From Burhinus oedicnemus (taxonomy: Eukaryota; Chordata; Aves; Charadriiformes; Burhinidae), in assembly GCA_008921705.1 (NCBI GenBank), contig VFFE01007657.1, positions 124,001 through 188,000 on the forward strand: DNA of 64,000 nucleotides, in the 5' to 3' direction. A program made the position numbers and the translations under genes. Below the pieces are notes generated by a model. That model worked only from the letters and a program-made list of their open reading frames with translations. It did not search any database and was not told where the DNA came from. Below are positions 49,140 to 60,265 of this stretch, piece by piece (position 1 is the stretch's first letter; each line of letters opens with the position of its first letter).

Positions 49140-49490
49140 AGAAATCAAGCAAAGGAGGCAGGAAACCTGCATGGATGAGCAAGGAGCTTCTGGAACAACT
49201 CAAATGGAAGAAGGAAGTTTACAGAATGTGGAAAAAGAGACTGGCCACTTGAGAGGGGTATAGGAATGTTGTCAGAGTATGCAGAGATGCAACAAGGAAG
49301 GCTGAGGCCCACTTGGAATTAAACCTGACGAGGAATGTCAAGGACAACAAGAAAGGCTTCTTCTAGTACATTGGTAGCATAAGAAAGACTAGTGAAATTG
49401 TGGGCTCACTGCTGAATGAGGTGGGTGCCTTGGTGATGGAGGATACAGAGAAGGCAGAGTTACTGAATGCTTTCTTTGCTTCAGTCGACT
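49140..49490 (+). pseudogene. CR1 ORF2 linker before the reverse transcriptase
   Basis: This is the region between endonuclease and reverse transcriptase. DNA blocks 'aggctgaggcccacttggaa', 'aggaatgtcaaggacaacaa' and 'ttactgaatgctttctttgc' mark it. It contains several stops. It ends at the deletion joint near 49485-49496. Confidence 0.7.
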
Positions 49491-49811
49491 GGCCTCGACT
49501 TCAGCAAAGCTTTTGACACTGTCTCCCCTAACATCCTCATAGGTAATTGTGGGTTAGGTGAGTGGACAGTGAGGTGGATTGAGAAGTGGCTGAATTGCAG
49601 AGTTCAGAGGGATATGACCAGTGGTGCAGAGTCTAGTTGGAGGCCTGTAACTAGCGGTATTCCCCAGGGATCAGTACTGGGTCCAGTCTTACTCAACATA
49701 TTCATCAATGACCTGGATGAGGGGACAGAGCGTACCCTCAACAAGTTTGCTGATGACACAAAACTGGGAGGAGTGGCTGACACACCGGAAGGCTGTGCCG
49801 TCATTCAGTGA
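49467..49811 (+). pseudogene. CR1 reverse transcriptase remnant lacking the fingers
   Basis: The open frame of 114 codons starts across the deletion joint. It contains motif A ([10 protein letters not shown]) and motif B ([20 protein letters not shown]), then motif C with the catalytic FADDTKLGG. The fingers segment that should precede motif A is absent; the older copy at 32510-33828 still shows that segment. A TGA at 49809-49811 ends the frame. The following C-terminal part is listed next. Catalytic aspartates are intact, but the protein would be incomplete. Confidence 0.88.
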
Positions 49812-50542
49812 GACCTGGACAGGCTAGAGAGTTGGGCAGAGAGAAACCTCATGAAGTTCAACAAAGGCAGGTGTAGGATCCTGCACTTGGGGAGGAATAA
49901 CCCCATGCACCAGTACAAGTTAGGGACTGACCTGCTGGAAAGCAGCTCTGTGGAAAGGGGCCTGGGAGGCCTGGTGGAAAACAGGATGACCATGAGGCAG
50001 CAATGGACCCTTGTGGCCGAGAAGGTCAGTGGTATCCTGGGTGCATTAAAAAGAGCATGGCCATCAGGTCGCAGGAGGTTATCCTCCCCCTCTACTCTGC
50101 CCTGGTGAGGCCACATCTAGAATACTGAGTCCAGATCTGGGCCTCCCAGTTCAAGAAAGACAAGGAACTACTGGAGAGAGTCTAGCAGAGGGCTACAAAG
50201 ATGATTAGGGGGCTGGAACATCTTTCTCATGAGGAAAGGCTGAGACACCTGGGTCTCTTTAGCCTGGAGAAGACTGACAGAGATCTTGTCAATGTTTATA
50301 GATACCTAAAGGGCAGGTGTCAAGAGGATGGGGCCAGACTCTTTTCAGTGGTGCCCAGCGACAGGACAAGGGGCAATAGGCACAAACTGGAACACAGGAA
50401 GTTCCATCTCAACATGAGGAGGAACTTCTTTACTTTGAGGGTGCCAGAGCAGTGGGGCAGGCTGCCCAGAGAGATCGTGGAGTCTCCTTCTCTGGAGATA
50501 TTCAAAACCTACCTGAACATGATCCTGTGCAATGAGGTCTAG
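49812..50542 (+). pseudogene. CR1 ORF2 C-terminal remnant
   Basis: It continues from the reverse transcriptase. The frame at 49851-50108 has [20 protein letters not shown]. The frame at 50201-50542 has [20 protein letters not shown] and ends near the normal terminus ([11 protein letters not shown]). A stop and a frame change lie between them (about 50109-50200). Confidence 0.85.
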
Positions 50543-50637
50543 GTGAACTTGCTGTATCAGGAGGGTTGGACTAGAGGATCTCTAGAGGTCCCTTCCAACC
50601 CCTACCGCTTTGTGATTCTGTGATTCTGTAATTCTGT

Positions 50638-52883
50638 CATACAATCTGTTAGCACTGCATGCAACTAGATTTGGAAAGGAGAAGATGTACCTGACTTAGA
50701 TGATAGGGAAGACAAACTCTGGGAAAAGAGTGGAAAAGAACAAAGAAGAGGCTGGGGGTAGGCAAGGACAAATAAAGGAGAGAGAAATCAGTAAGTCTAA
50801 CATGGAGAAAATCCAGTCAAGATTGGGAAGGCAAATGGACTGGGGTGGGAACCCCAAATAAGGAACCACACAACCTTGATACTTTCTCATTCTGATATGG
50901 TACTTAATTACAGAGGTTTTTTTCTATCTCATCCCCACCTCATTCAAGCAGGAAGGACAGTGACTCAGGATACTGCAGCGATTCAATGATTTGTTTCATC
51001 GTCATTGTTCAGTGTGTGTCCCTAGGCGTTATTTACTGCGTGCTATTGAAACCCCGCTCTGTATACAGAATTATTAATTTCCTTATAGACTCATTCCAAC
51101 CTTCACTTCAGCTGATTCAGCCCTTAGCTATATTCAGTCCCTGCCCATTAGCTAAAACGTTCCTACTGATTTACTCTTTTCCCTGCTCTATCCCTCAAAT
51201 CATTCTTCCAGCCCCACTAAATAGTTCACGCAGACTGGAGCTGCTGACTCCCGGGGCTGTAAAGGAGTAAGCCTTTTTATTTTATTAATGTTCGCTAATG
51301 GGTTTATTAATGCTCAGTAGGTATTTCATTTCATTGGTTTATGTTTCCTCTTAAGAGCACACACTCTGTCCTCTGGAGCTGTGCTTTATTTTGTATTGGC
51401 TGGCTAGCGAAGAAGTTCATTTGTCCTGTGCCATTACTGCCATCTGCCTTGTCAGGCCTTTCTTGAAAATGAAACTGTGTCTCAACAACTTTGCCCTTGG
51501 TTAAATAAATAAGCCATAACTGTAGCTGTAACATCATTATCTGAGTATGAGTCTGAAGGTCTTAGGATTTATTAGGGTGATGCAGCCATTACCAACTTGA
51601 CTTTATTATATTCACCTTGCTGCATAGAGGCATCTGTGCACCACTTGTGGTGTTACTGCGAAAAGGCTCTACAACTTCAACTCTATTCTAAGATGATTCT
51701 CCCCCTCCCAGACTTACACACAAACACCACTTTAGTCTTCCTTGCTTTTCTAATCTGTCCTTGGATTCTTTGTTTTGCCTGTTCAAGCTCCTTTCATCTC
51801 ATTGACTTCTAAACAGAAAGCAGTGAAAGATGCCAAATGTGGTGTGTGCAATGACAACACAGAGGGTATTTCTGAAAAGAGAAATTAGGGGTGGAAGACT
51901 ATAACAGTCATCTAGTACCAGCATTACTTGGGAGAAGAGGAAACACATTCTCAGCTAATATAATTATGATAGTTTGTTTCAAGTCAATGGATCTTTAAAA
52001 GTATTATTTTATCTGTATCGTCAAGTTTAATTGTAGGACTCAAAGTCCTCAAGATGGAGCAACAAACAGTAGTAATAATAACATTGCATTTAATTTCCAT
52101 GCACCATATGTTGACCTACTACTATACAACACAGATATAGTGAGATTCCTTGCCCTGAATGCAACACATTTCTAATTCTGCGCATGAACAATTTTATTCA
52201 CAGTCTAGCCTCTACATTAAAACAAAACTAATTGACAAAAAATACTGTTTGTGCAAAATTAAGGTGGCACTGTACATCCTTTGGGAAACTTGTGTCTAGA
52301 TAAATACCAAATTCTGAAAACTAGGGAGTCCACAGTTACGTGCATGGTAACTCAAGCCTAGTTGTTGTCTTTGTGCAAAGTCCCAATACACACATAGTAC
52401 TCATGGTCATTCAGCTCTTGCAGATGGTGCGAACACTAGGGGATTAAGTCAAATTTCCTCTATACAAGTCTTTACACCTTTTTGCTAGCTAGAATTTGTG
52501 TTGAGGTAAGCAACATTTCATACTCAGCAGGAGGTGCAGACTTCTGGCATGTGTTTAAACACTGAATTTACTTTATGAAAAAAAACAAACCACAGAATAA
52601 ATTTATAATATTTTAAAATTAATTTTATGAGTTCTTTAGTTTTATTTTGGGGTTTGTTTTGATCAGTCCCGTGAAACATATTTTCAACATTATATCAGAA
52701 GCTCTTGATAATACTCAGAATGTATTCACAGAAATGTTATACACCTGTATAATCAAGAAAAGTAAAAAATAAAGCAACCATGAGCAGAGATAATGTCAGA
52801 GAAATATGACCACAGATCATTCTTAGAAATCTTCCTTTTATGGGGTTTGAAAATACTGTGCCCGTATGTGGATATGATTCAAT
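50638..52883. other. Unique sequence, part of it unusually complex
   Basis: No gene supported. The part at about 50940-51600 has fewer homopolymers and more mixed sequence than its surroundings, and it contains a 94-codon open frame (50986-51270, +) with hydrophobic stretches. 'ttattaatg' occurs twice near 51283 and 51305. It could be a conserved regulatory element or chance. Purine-rich sequence lies at about 50700-50790. Confidence 0.4.
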
Positions 52884-53325
52884 AATCACAGAATCACATA
52901 ATCACAGGGGTTGGAAGGGACCTCTAGAGATCATCTAGTCCAACCCCCCTGCCAGAACAGGGACACCTACAGCAGGTTGCACAGGACGGCATCCAGGTGG
53001 GTTTGGAATGTCTCCGGAGTCGGAGACTCCACCACCTCTCTGGGCAGCCTGTTCCACTGCTTTGCCACCCTCAATAGAAAGAAGTTCCTCCTCAGGTTTA
53101 GATGGAACTTCCTACATTCGAGTTTGTGCCCAGTGCCTCTTGTCCTATCACTGGGCACCACCGCAAAAACACTGGTCCCATCCTCCTGGCATCCTCCCTT
53201 TAAGTATTATATTGATGAGATCCCCTCTGAGCCTTCTCTTCTCCAGACTCAAAAGACCCAGGTCCCTCAGCCTTTCCTCATAAGAAAGATGTCCCAGCCC
53301 CCTAATCATCTTTGTAGCCCTTACA
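52884..53325 (-). mobile_element. CR1 LINE 3' fragment, minus strand
   Basis: It starts on the plus strand with three reversed tail units ('aatcacagaatcacataatc'). 'ggggttggaagggacctc' and 'gatcatctagtccaaccccc' follow. It then runs back through the ORF2 C-terminus to about 53325 ('ctaatcatctttgtagccc'). It is closely similar to the 3' ends of the plus-strand copies at 47590 and 59740, so the same young subfamily occurs here in both orientations. Confidence 0.94.
52967..53161 (-). pseudogene. CR1 ORF2 C-terminal remnant
   Basis: This 64-codon open frame covers the ORF2 end. It has [18 protein letters not shown] and [18 protein letters not shown], then ends LDAVLCNLL, the normal terminus seen in sibling copies. 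It is intact over this short stretch, but truncated upstream by a frame change and the copy's 5' end. Confidence 0.88.
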
Positions 53326-55630
53326 TAATACTTACATCTGTGCTAAATAGATACACCTCCAGCTCGTCTTTTCAATTTTGAACATTTATGCCAATCTCTT
53401 TTAAATAAAATCATATGCTGAAAAGGATGTGTGTTAGAAATTATAAAAACAGGCTATATTTGTCTTCATCTTGTCACCTTTTTCTCTCAATATTCCTACT
53501 TCTCTATCTTAACTTGTTTCAGCCGTTTTTTCCTCCTTTCTTGTTTTTCAGACTCAGATTTCCTTTGCCTTCCCTTTTCCACAGATAGTTGTCTTTCTAA
53601 ATATACAATAAACATTGTGACTCTCTTTTCTTCTTTAACTTGTCTTCTATTTGCCTTCTAGAATTTTCTTCCTCCACTGATTCAGATGTAGGTATTTTTT
53701 GTAATCAGCTGCCACTGTCTTTACCACTTGCTTGCTCCAATGAGTCTTTCTCCTCAAACTGAAAACATATTATGCTCTTTGCAATCTTAAAAACTCACAC
53801 TTTATTTTACATCTTTTTTTCTATTTCAATTCTTCTTATCATTACTGAATGCTTTGTCATACTGTCCATATTGAGGTTTTTTTGTTCAATGATATCCACT
53901 TTCTTCCCAGAAGCAAATTCCATACCTTATACTGTAATCAAATTACTCTGACCAAAGTAATTTTTTGTTTAGTGATTACTTTCCAATTTCAAGTACTCCA
54001 TCCTTTCCTTTCCTGGCTGTCTGCCTTCAACATTGTTAAATGTGCTCTTACTGAAATATAAACCCTTTTTTTTTGTTTCCATTACTGTGTTTGTTCCTGT
54101 TTCTACCACTGTCTAATTTTTCTTTAAACGTGTTCTTCAAACTTGTTCTTCAGAGAATCCTCTTCTTTCTCTCCATTAAAGAATTATCTGTGTCTTACCC
54201 CATGAAAATGTCTTCCACATTTGTGCATCAAACCAAATTCGTCATTGTTTAAACAGAGATTTTAATATCTCTCTCTATACTCCTACCATTTTAATGTTTT
54301 CTGTAGACCTGCTCATGGATTCTCTTCTGATGCTCAGGTTGTTGATAATGATGGTAAGCAGCCTCAGGTCTGATACTAATGCCTAAAGAATGCCCAGGTA
54401 CTGAAATGAGGCTGATAACTTCCCTAGATTCTCCTTCTTGCCACTCTTGGAGATGTGTGACATTTTCATCTTTCCAGTCACCAGGATACTTTTATCTTTC
54501 AAAGACAACAGAGAGTGGTCTTGCAATGATGTTAGCAAAGTCCCTCAGAACCCATGGATTTATCCCATCAGATACATGTCAGGGCAAAAGGTCTCATTTA
54601 GATGTCCAGCTGATTTAAAGTTCCAACAATTGTATTTGCATTGCTTTATTGTCAGCTATTTGTATTCAACCCATAGTAGTTAATAATTTTATTTTTTTTT
54701 AATGATCTGGCAGTTATTTATGTATTTATCTTTCACAATTGAAAGCTAACTGAGCAATTAAATCATTTTCTGCTACTGTTACACTTAGCTTTTAAGGCAA
54801 GAATATATTTTATATTCTAGGTCAAACAAGATAACTTATGAGAAACAGCATATGATTTTCACATAGGTGACCCTGCTGTTTGTAACATATTTCTATATTC
54901 CATGTTTTGCTCTTCTGTAGTGTTGTTACTACAGTAATTACTTGTTATAACTGTTTTTTTTATCTTACATTAATCTTACTAATAGTTGTGGTGAAAACCA
55001 AAAATATATGAGATGCCAGTAGGTTGCATTCTTAGCAGTAACGTAAGCTGAAGTTCATCAGTTCACACCAATGAGGATTTGGCATTGACTATTTTTCTAA
55101 ATAGTATATAATAGAATATTAAAAAAAAAAAAAGAAATTATGGTCTTTTTTCCTACCTAAGAATGTCAATTAGTACATAAGAATTGGAGTATGTCAGTTT
55201 TACTGAATCCTGAAAATATCAGGGAAGAATAGAACAAAAATTCCAAATGAAAAAAAAAAAAGAAAACTGTTTAACTCACGATTAATGCAGTAAGTAGTTC
55301 CCCCACCTCCAGCAACCCATCATTTTAAAATGCTTGTCATGAAGCTGTCCCCCTACTAAGAAGCCAATATCTCTGCATCAGGAGCAAAGTTGCCAAAATA
55401 TAGAAGGTCAAAGGACATTAGAAATTGGCACATACTAAATCTGTACGTATTTCATGGATCTTTGATCTCTCTAAGGTTTTTTGGTATTTCAACACATAAG
55501 AAAAATGTAACTTGCCTTTTGTCATCTATGTAACCCAAAAATGTGTTGTCATCTATGCTTAAAGACAAACACAGAAAAAAATATAGATGTACCCTGCTGA
55601 ACTTTATGTGCCTCACTGAAATACCCATGG

Positions 55631-55673
55631 AGCATGGGACCGTGGGAGCATGGGACTGTGGAAGCATGGTGAC
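55631..55673. repeat. 16-bp tandem repeat, 2.7 units
   Basis: Units 'agcatgggaccgtggg' (55631-55646) and 'agcatgggactgtgga' (55647-55662), followed by the partial unit 'agcatggtgac'. Confidence 0.9.
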
Positions 55674-56317
55674 TTTAGACTTTTTCTATAATCAGTGGAA
55701 ACCTGCAAAGAATAATTTAGTGGGCTGAATTTTCCTCCAAATTGCTTATCTATCTCCATTGATTGTAAATGACATTGAGCACATCTGGTCTTCTGTTTAA
55801 TGTGTTTCATTTGAAAAATTAAGAAACTTCAGATGTCAAAGCTATGACTGAGGAATCTAAATGCCATCATAATAGTTAAACGTTTTAGACCTATCCTTTT
55901 TGCAGAGCCACTTCTATAGCAATAAATAAATAAAATATAGGAAATATTTCTCATAACTGATTATTAACAGGTGAGCTGATGAAATTTTATGGTATTTGGA
56001 TGAATTTCATGTTTGCAATGCCACTTGAATATACATCTTTATGTGTTTTACAATTAAACTATATTGAATGTGCTCCTTTGTTTCATAAGTATGTTAAATA
56101 TTGAATGACTCTGTAGCATAGATTTTCCTTGAACACATTTTGTCAATATGCACAAGGAATGTATCATGTAGATGTTCATATAAACAACTAAGCAAATAAA
56201 GAAATGCCCCAGAGACTCATAATACTGAACTGCCAGAGTTCATTTATTGTTATATAATTACAAAGGATGTTTATCCATTCTTGCTCTATTTATCTAACAC
56301 CACCTTCTAACACAGAG

Positions 56318-56352
56318 GTCACAGAGGGAGAAGATGGGTCACAGAGGGAGAA
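56318..56352. repeat. 15-bp direct repeat
   Basis: 'gtcacagagggagaa' at 56318-56332 and 56338-56352, five bases apart. Confidence 0.9.
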
Positions 56353-56776
56353 CAACTACATTTCTAGAATATTTGTCAGTTAATTGGACAAAAATGCCTT
56401 TCTGAAATGAAAATTTTTTCAAACACAAGTAAAGTTCCCTTGTAATGTAGAAGTTACATTGCAAGTAGAAGTGCTAGTACATGTACTATTATGACTAATG
56501 GGATGACTTTTACCTTCTATGGATTTTTGGCATGAATTAAGTTCTATTTAACATCAGTTCTTTTATTAGTTTAGCTTAGGTTTTGTTTTAATGTTACGAA
56601 TATAATATTTATTGCTTTTTTAATCTTCACAAATAAGTATTTCAAAGATATGTGAAATGGCTGCAGTTATGTTCACTTTCTTTGTAGGAACTTGTAAAAG
56701 GACAATAGGTACATTTACTTTTCAGATTTTTCAGAACCAAATGTGTGTAGTAATTATGATACAGAATACATATAAG

Positions 56777-56909
56777 TTCTTAAGAACATAAAAGGGTCAC
56801 AAGGGTAAGACTGAAGGTCCATCTGGCCTAGCATTTTGTCTTTGACACGGCAGCCAAAAACAAATACCTAAGTAAGAGTACGAGAAGAGGGCAAGGATAT
56901 ATGACACAC
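56777..56909 (-). mobile_element. Ancient CR1 3' end, cut by an LTR
   Basis: 'agttcttaagaacataaaa', then 'gtaagactgaaggtccatct' and 'ggcctagcattttgtct', resembles the reversed 3' UTR of old amniote CR1 elements ('agaacataag ... aaggtccatctagccca'). It stops at the solo LTR start (56910). No further CR1 sequence is seen after 57467. It is diverged and short, so the family call is moderate. Confidence 0.55.
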
Positions 56910-57467
56910 TGTCCTGATTTCAGCTGGGATAGAGTTAATCTTCTTTCTAGTGGCTGCTGTGTTTCAGATTTGGTATGAAAGGAATGTTGATAATGCAAAT
57001 TGTTTTAGTTGTTGCCAGGTGGTGTTTATATTAGCCAAGGATTTTTTTCAGCTTCTCATAGAAGCTGAGAGGGAGCATAGACAGAACAAGTTGGCCAAAA
57101 GAATATTCCATACTTTAGACGTCATGCTCAGTATATAAATGGGTGTTGGCTGGGGAGCAGGGATCACGGGCTGGGACATCAGTCATCAGGTGGTGAGAGT
57201 AACTTATGTTGTATTACTTTATTTTTAAAATTCTGTTATTGTTGTTGTTATTATTACTACTACTACTTCTACTATTATTACTATTACTATTATTGTTGTT
57301 ATTTTCCTTTTCTGCTATTGTTCTATTAAACTGTCTTTATCTCAACCATGAGGTTTTTTCCTTTCCTCTCCTTTTCTCCCTCTTTTCCCTACCCTTCTGA
57401 GAGGGAGGGGGATAAGTGAGCGAGTGGCTGTGTGGTCCTAGTTGCTGGCTGGGGTTAAACCACAACA
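56910..57467 (+). mobile_element. Solo LTR (ERV-L-like family), plus strand
   Basis: It starts TGTCCTGATTTCAGCTGGG and ends AACCACAACA. A TATA box (TATATAAA, 57132-57139) and ATTAAA (57325-57330) followed by 'ctgtctttatctc' mark U3/R. A conserved inverted repeat (agcttc tcata gaagct, about 57050-57066) lies in U3. A variable trinucleotide run (57234-57302) lies between the TATA and polyadenylation regions. It is the same family as 36614-37142 in the opposite orientation. Flanking bases (cacac and ccctt) do not form a target duplication, so this solo LTR may come from recombination between different insertions or its flank has changed. Confidence 0.88.
57234..57302. repeat. ATT/ACT/GTT-type trinucleotide microsatellite in LTR
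   Basis: Imperfect runs of GTT, ATT, ACT and TTG units. The equivalent place in the 36614 copy has a short ATA-type run (about 36789-36800), so the array has expanded here. Confidence 0.85.
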
Positions 57468-59739
57468 CCCTTCCGTGCAAGTATCCTCTTAGATTCCAAC
57501 CATTTCCAGATGGCATTTTCATGTTACTATCAATAACCCCAACATCCTTCTATTGGGTAGTAGCTTAGAGTTAATAATTTTTAAAGAAGTGTAAAGTTCA
57601 AATATGAAATTGGGAATCCCTCTTCCCATGCGCTTCACTTTACATTACATGTTGTAATAATTTCACTTGTTACAAAATCTAATATGATTTTGACAACAAA
57701 TGCAGCCTGAGCAACAACACTGCACGTATCTTCATTCTGCTTTTGGATCATATTTCAAGGAATGAGTATCAAGTGGTATCAAGTAAGTACCATACCCATT
57801 TATTTGTTGAATTCTCTGCCTGTAAGAATGTTGCATGTTACAAGGATGAACACTACATTTAATCATGCTTTTCTTATTTTTGGTATGGACTTCTGTACAG
57901 CGAGCACAGAATTGAGATAAATAATTTTGTTTATATAAAATACTAATCAACAGCCTCTGTATTTTTAAAGTAATGCTTGTGAGCTTATATTTTCCAGGAC
58001 ATATACACACTGAGCATGTTTTATTGCCACTGTGATGAATTATTAAAAATGAAGTTATTAGGAACAAAGAAGCTGTCTTTTTAAACAGGATTAACCATAG
58101 AAACTCATCCTTCTCTCAATCCCCACACAACAAAACTGAAGTACTTAAGATACAAGACACTATATTGGCAGTGTAAACTGTGATTGAAGCTTTTCTACAG
58201 CTCACAAAGATGACTTGAAGTTATTTGATACTCTGGGCCTTTTCTTTTTATTTTTTTTCCTTCCTTCTTTTTTTTTCCCTTCTTTTAAAATGTAGATTGC
58301 AAGGCCTTCAGGAGAGCTCAGGCCCTCAGCAGGTAGTCTTTTTATTCTAATGTTAGCCATCTAAAGGCTAGGTATCTTATGATATATTCAGCTTTAATGA
58401 GGAATGAGAGAGAGAGGGAGAGATGCCTCTACTGAATAAAGAGGGAGTTAAGTCTAGGTGACTGTACTTCAAATGGCTGAAGTTAGATGTGATTAATTCC
58501 ATCCTTAACAGTTTAGTGCAGTGCCTGACACAGGAAAGTTTTAATATTTATAGACAACTCAAAGCTACTGATACAGTTAACAAGAACGTAACAGTAAAAT
58601 CTGGGCTGCTTAAGGTAAGAACTATAAGATTCCCATTCCCTTTTCCCTACAATTGACTTTGAATTTCAGTAGCAGACACAAGTTTGCCCTCAATCCCTTG
58701 TTGGTAAGGTGTTTAGTCCCACTTGATGTGTCATTGTATGAGCACACAGAATCAGGCAGCTAAAGATCCCATGGTACACTTCATTAAACTAGTTCCTGCT
58801 GTCATGGCTTCATTCCAGCTTGGGTAATTACGTTCTGCCTACCTACATTTCCTGGGGTTTCAATTGGATATGCTATTCTTCTAGATTCGCTGCTTCAGTT
58901 TGTTATGTAATGTTCATGTGTGTTGTTGAGTACTTGCTGCATTTCAGTGGTAGGTGAAGTGAACCTTAGTAACACCTACCACACTCTCAGGCTGAATGAA
59001 CGAGCCCTATACAGCACTTGGAGTTCCAATGGTGAGAGACGCTGCACAAGTGAAGAGCAGGTATAATTAACTTGTCCTTAATCTTTGTCAGTGTTCAAAG
59101 TTCATAATCAAAGTCTGTGAGTCATATGACGTTAAATGTTTTCTTCTTCATGAAGTACTATGACTACTGTAAAGGACCAGTGAATTAAGCAAATGATATA
59201 AAAATAAAGACAGTATAAACAATATTTTGATGCAATACAGATGAAAGGCAATACTGTGGAATTCTTTAAAAGGTTATCTTAGCTAAACACATATTATCTG
59301 CTAATTGACTGAAATAAAGTTAACTAATTTTCTTGAATGAACAGAAAATTCACTTTAATATTAGAGCTGAAAAAGGTTTTTTTTTTCCCTGATACACAGG
59401 ATAATATACAGTCTGTTAGATTTGGTTTCAGTTAACTGTTCCTCTTCCAGAAGACATCAATAATTTGTCATTGTTGGAAAAAACACTAGCTGGACTAGCT
59501 GGAAAAATGACTGTAATAGAATCTTAGAATCTAGGGCCAGAGGGACTGTTAAATGTTTTAGTCTGATCACTACACGATGCATTTCACTCACTTTCACATA
59601 TTAACAACATTATTTGTTTGGAACCTAAATTCCTAAGTTGCGCGACAGTGAACCACAGGAAGCCAGAGGCTCTATTTGCTTCTAAGGGGTAAATGCTTTG
59701 CTGCTTTGGACTGCTATGATAACGTGTAACATGTCTATT
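57468..59739. other. Unique sequence; possible CR1 tail at 59517-59585
   Basis: No gene supported. At about 59517 'atagaatcttagaatctagg' followed by 'gccagagggactg' and 'ttttagtctgat' could be a decayed reversed CR1 3' end. A GA-repeat lies at 58404-58422 and a T/C-rich tract at 58240-58285. Confidence 0.45.
58404..58422. repeat. (GA)n microsatellite
   Basis: Short GA run with one interruption. Confidence 0.8.
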
Positions 59740-59759
59740 AGATAGATGAGGGGAGGGCA

Positions 59760-60265
59760 GTGAATGTTGTCTATCTTGACTTCAGCAAGGCTTTCGACAC
59801 TGTCTCCCACAGCATCCTCATAGGCAAGCTCAGGAAGTGTGGGTTGGATGACTGGACAGTGGGGTGGATTGAAAACTGGCTGGCAGAGAGAGCTCTGAGG
59901 GTTGTGCTTGGTGGCAGAGAGTCTAGTTGGGGGTCTGTGACAAGGGTGTTCCCCAGGGGTCAGTACTGGGTCCAGTCCTGTTCAACATATTCATCAATGA
60001 CCTGGATGAAGGGATAGAGGGTACCCTCAGCAAGTTTGCTGATGACATAAAACTGGGAGGGGTGGCTGACACACCGGAAGTCTGTGCTGCCATTCAACAT
60101 GACCTGGACAGGCTAGAGAGTTGGGCAGAGAGAAACGTCATGAAGTTCAACAAGGGCAAGTGTAGGGTACTGCACCTGGGGAGGAATAACCCCATGCACC
60201 AGTACAAGTTAGGGCTGACCTGCTGGAAAGCAGCTCTGTGGAAAGGGACGTGGGAGTCCTGGTGA
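59760..60265 (+). pseudogene. CR1 reverse transcriptase remnant (motifs A to C)
   Basis: The frame at 59760-60017 has [19 protein letters not shown] (motif A) and a LAERALRVVLGG stretch. A frame change near 59935-59960 moves reading to the frame 59927-60265. That frame holds motif B ([20 protein letters not shown]), motif C (FADDIKLGG) and [19 protein letters not shown]. Catalytic aspartates are intact. The fingers are missing because of 5' truncation. Confidence 0.88.

Larger units (their letters stand above)
47590..50639 (+). mobile_element. CR1 LINE, largest copy, with internal deletion
   Basis: This is about 3 kb of a CR1 element. It starts in the ORF1 esterase domain, runs through the ORF2 endonuclease and reverse transcriptase, and ends at a tail of GATTCTGT-type units (about 50613-50636). 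Full CR1 elements are about 4.5 kb, so the 5' end is missing. A deletion also joins the pre-RT segment ([13 protein letters not shown], ending near 49485) directly to motif A ([10 protein letters not shown], from about 49496). Its 3' half is close to the copy at 59740-60908 and the reverse copy at 52884-53325. Stops and shifts disable every domain. Confidence 0.95.
53326..56776. other. Unique AT-rich sequence with small tandem repeats
   Basis: No gene supported. The part at about 53440-54300 is pyrimidine-rich (long T/C stretches). Small repeats lie at 55631-55673 and 56318-56352. A-runs are at 55119-55132 and 55248-55262. Confidence 0.5.

Noticed and set aside
53431..53661. Hydrophobic, serine/phenylalanine-rich frame
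   Set aside because: It arises from a long T/C-rich tract. There is no start context, domain or splice signal.
57206..57400. Leucine-run open frame
   Set aside because: It is a translation of the trinucleotide microsatellite in the solo LTR.
58930..59080. Possible host exon with 'gagcag|gtataa' donor-like end
   Set aside because: There is no supporting frame, acceptor or neighbouring exon. A single splice-like motif is expected by chance.
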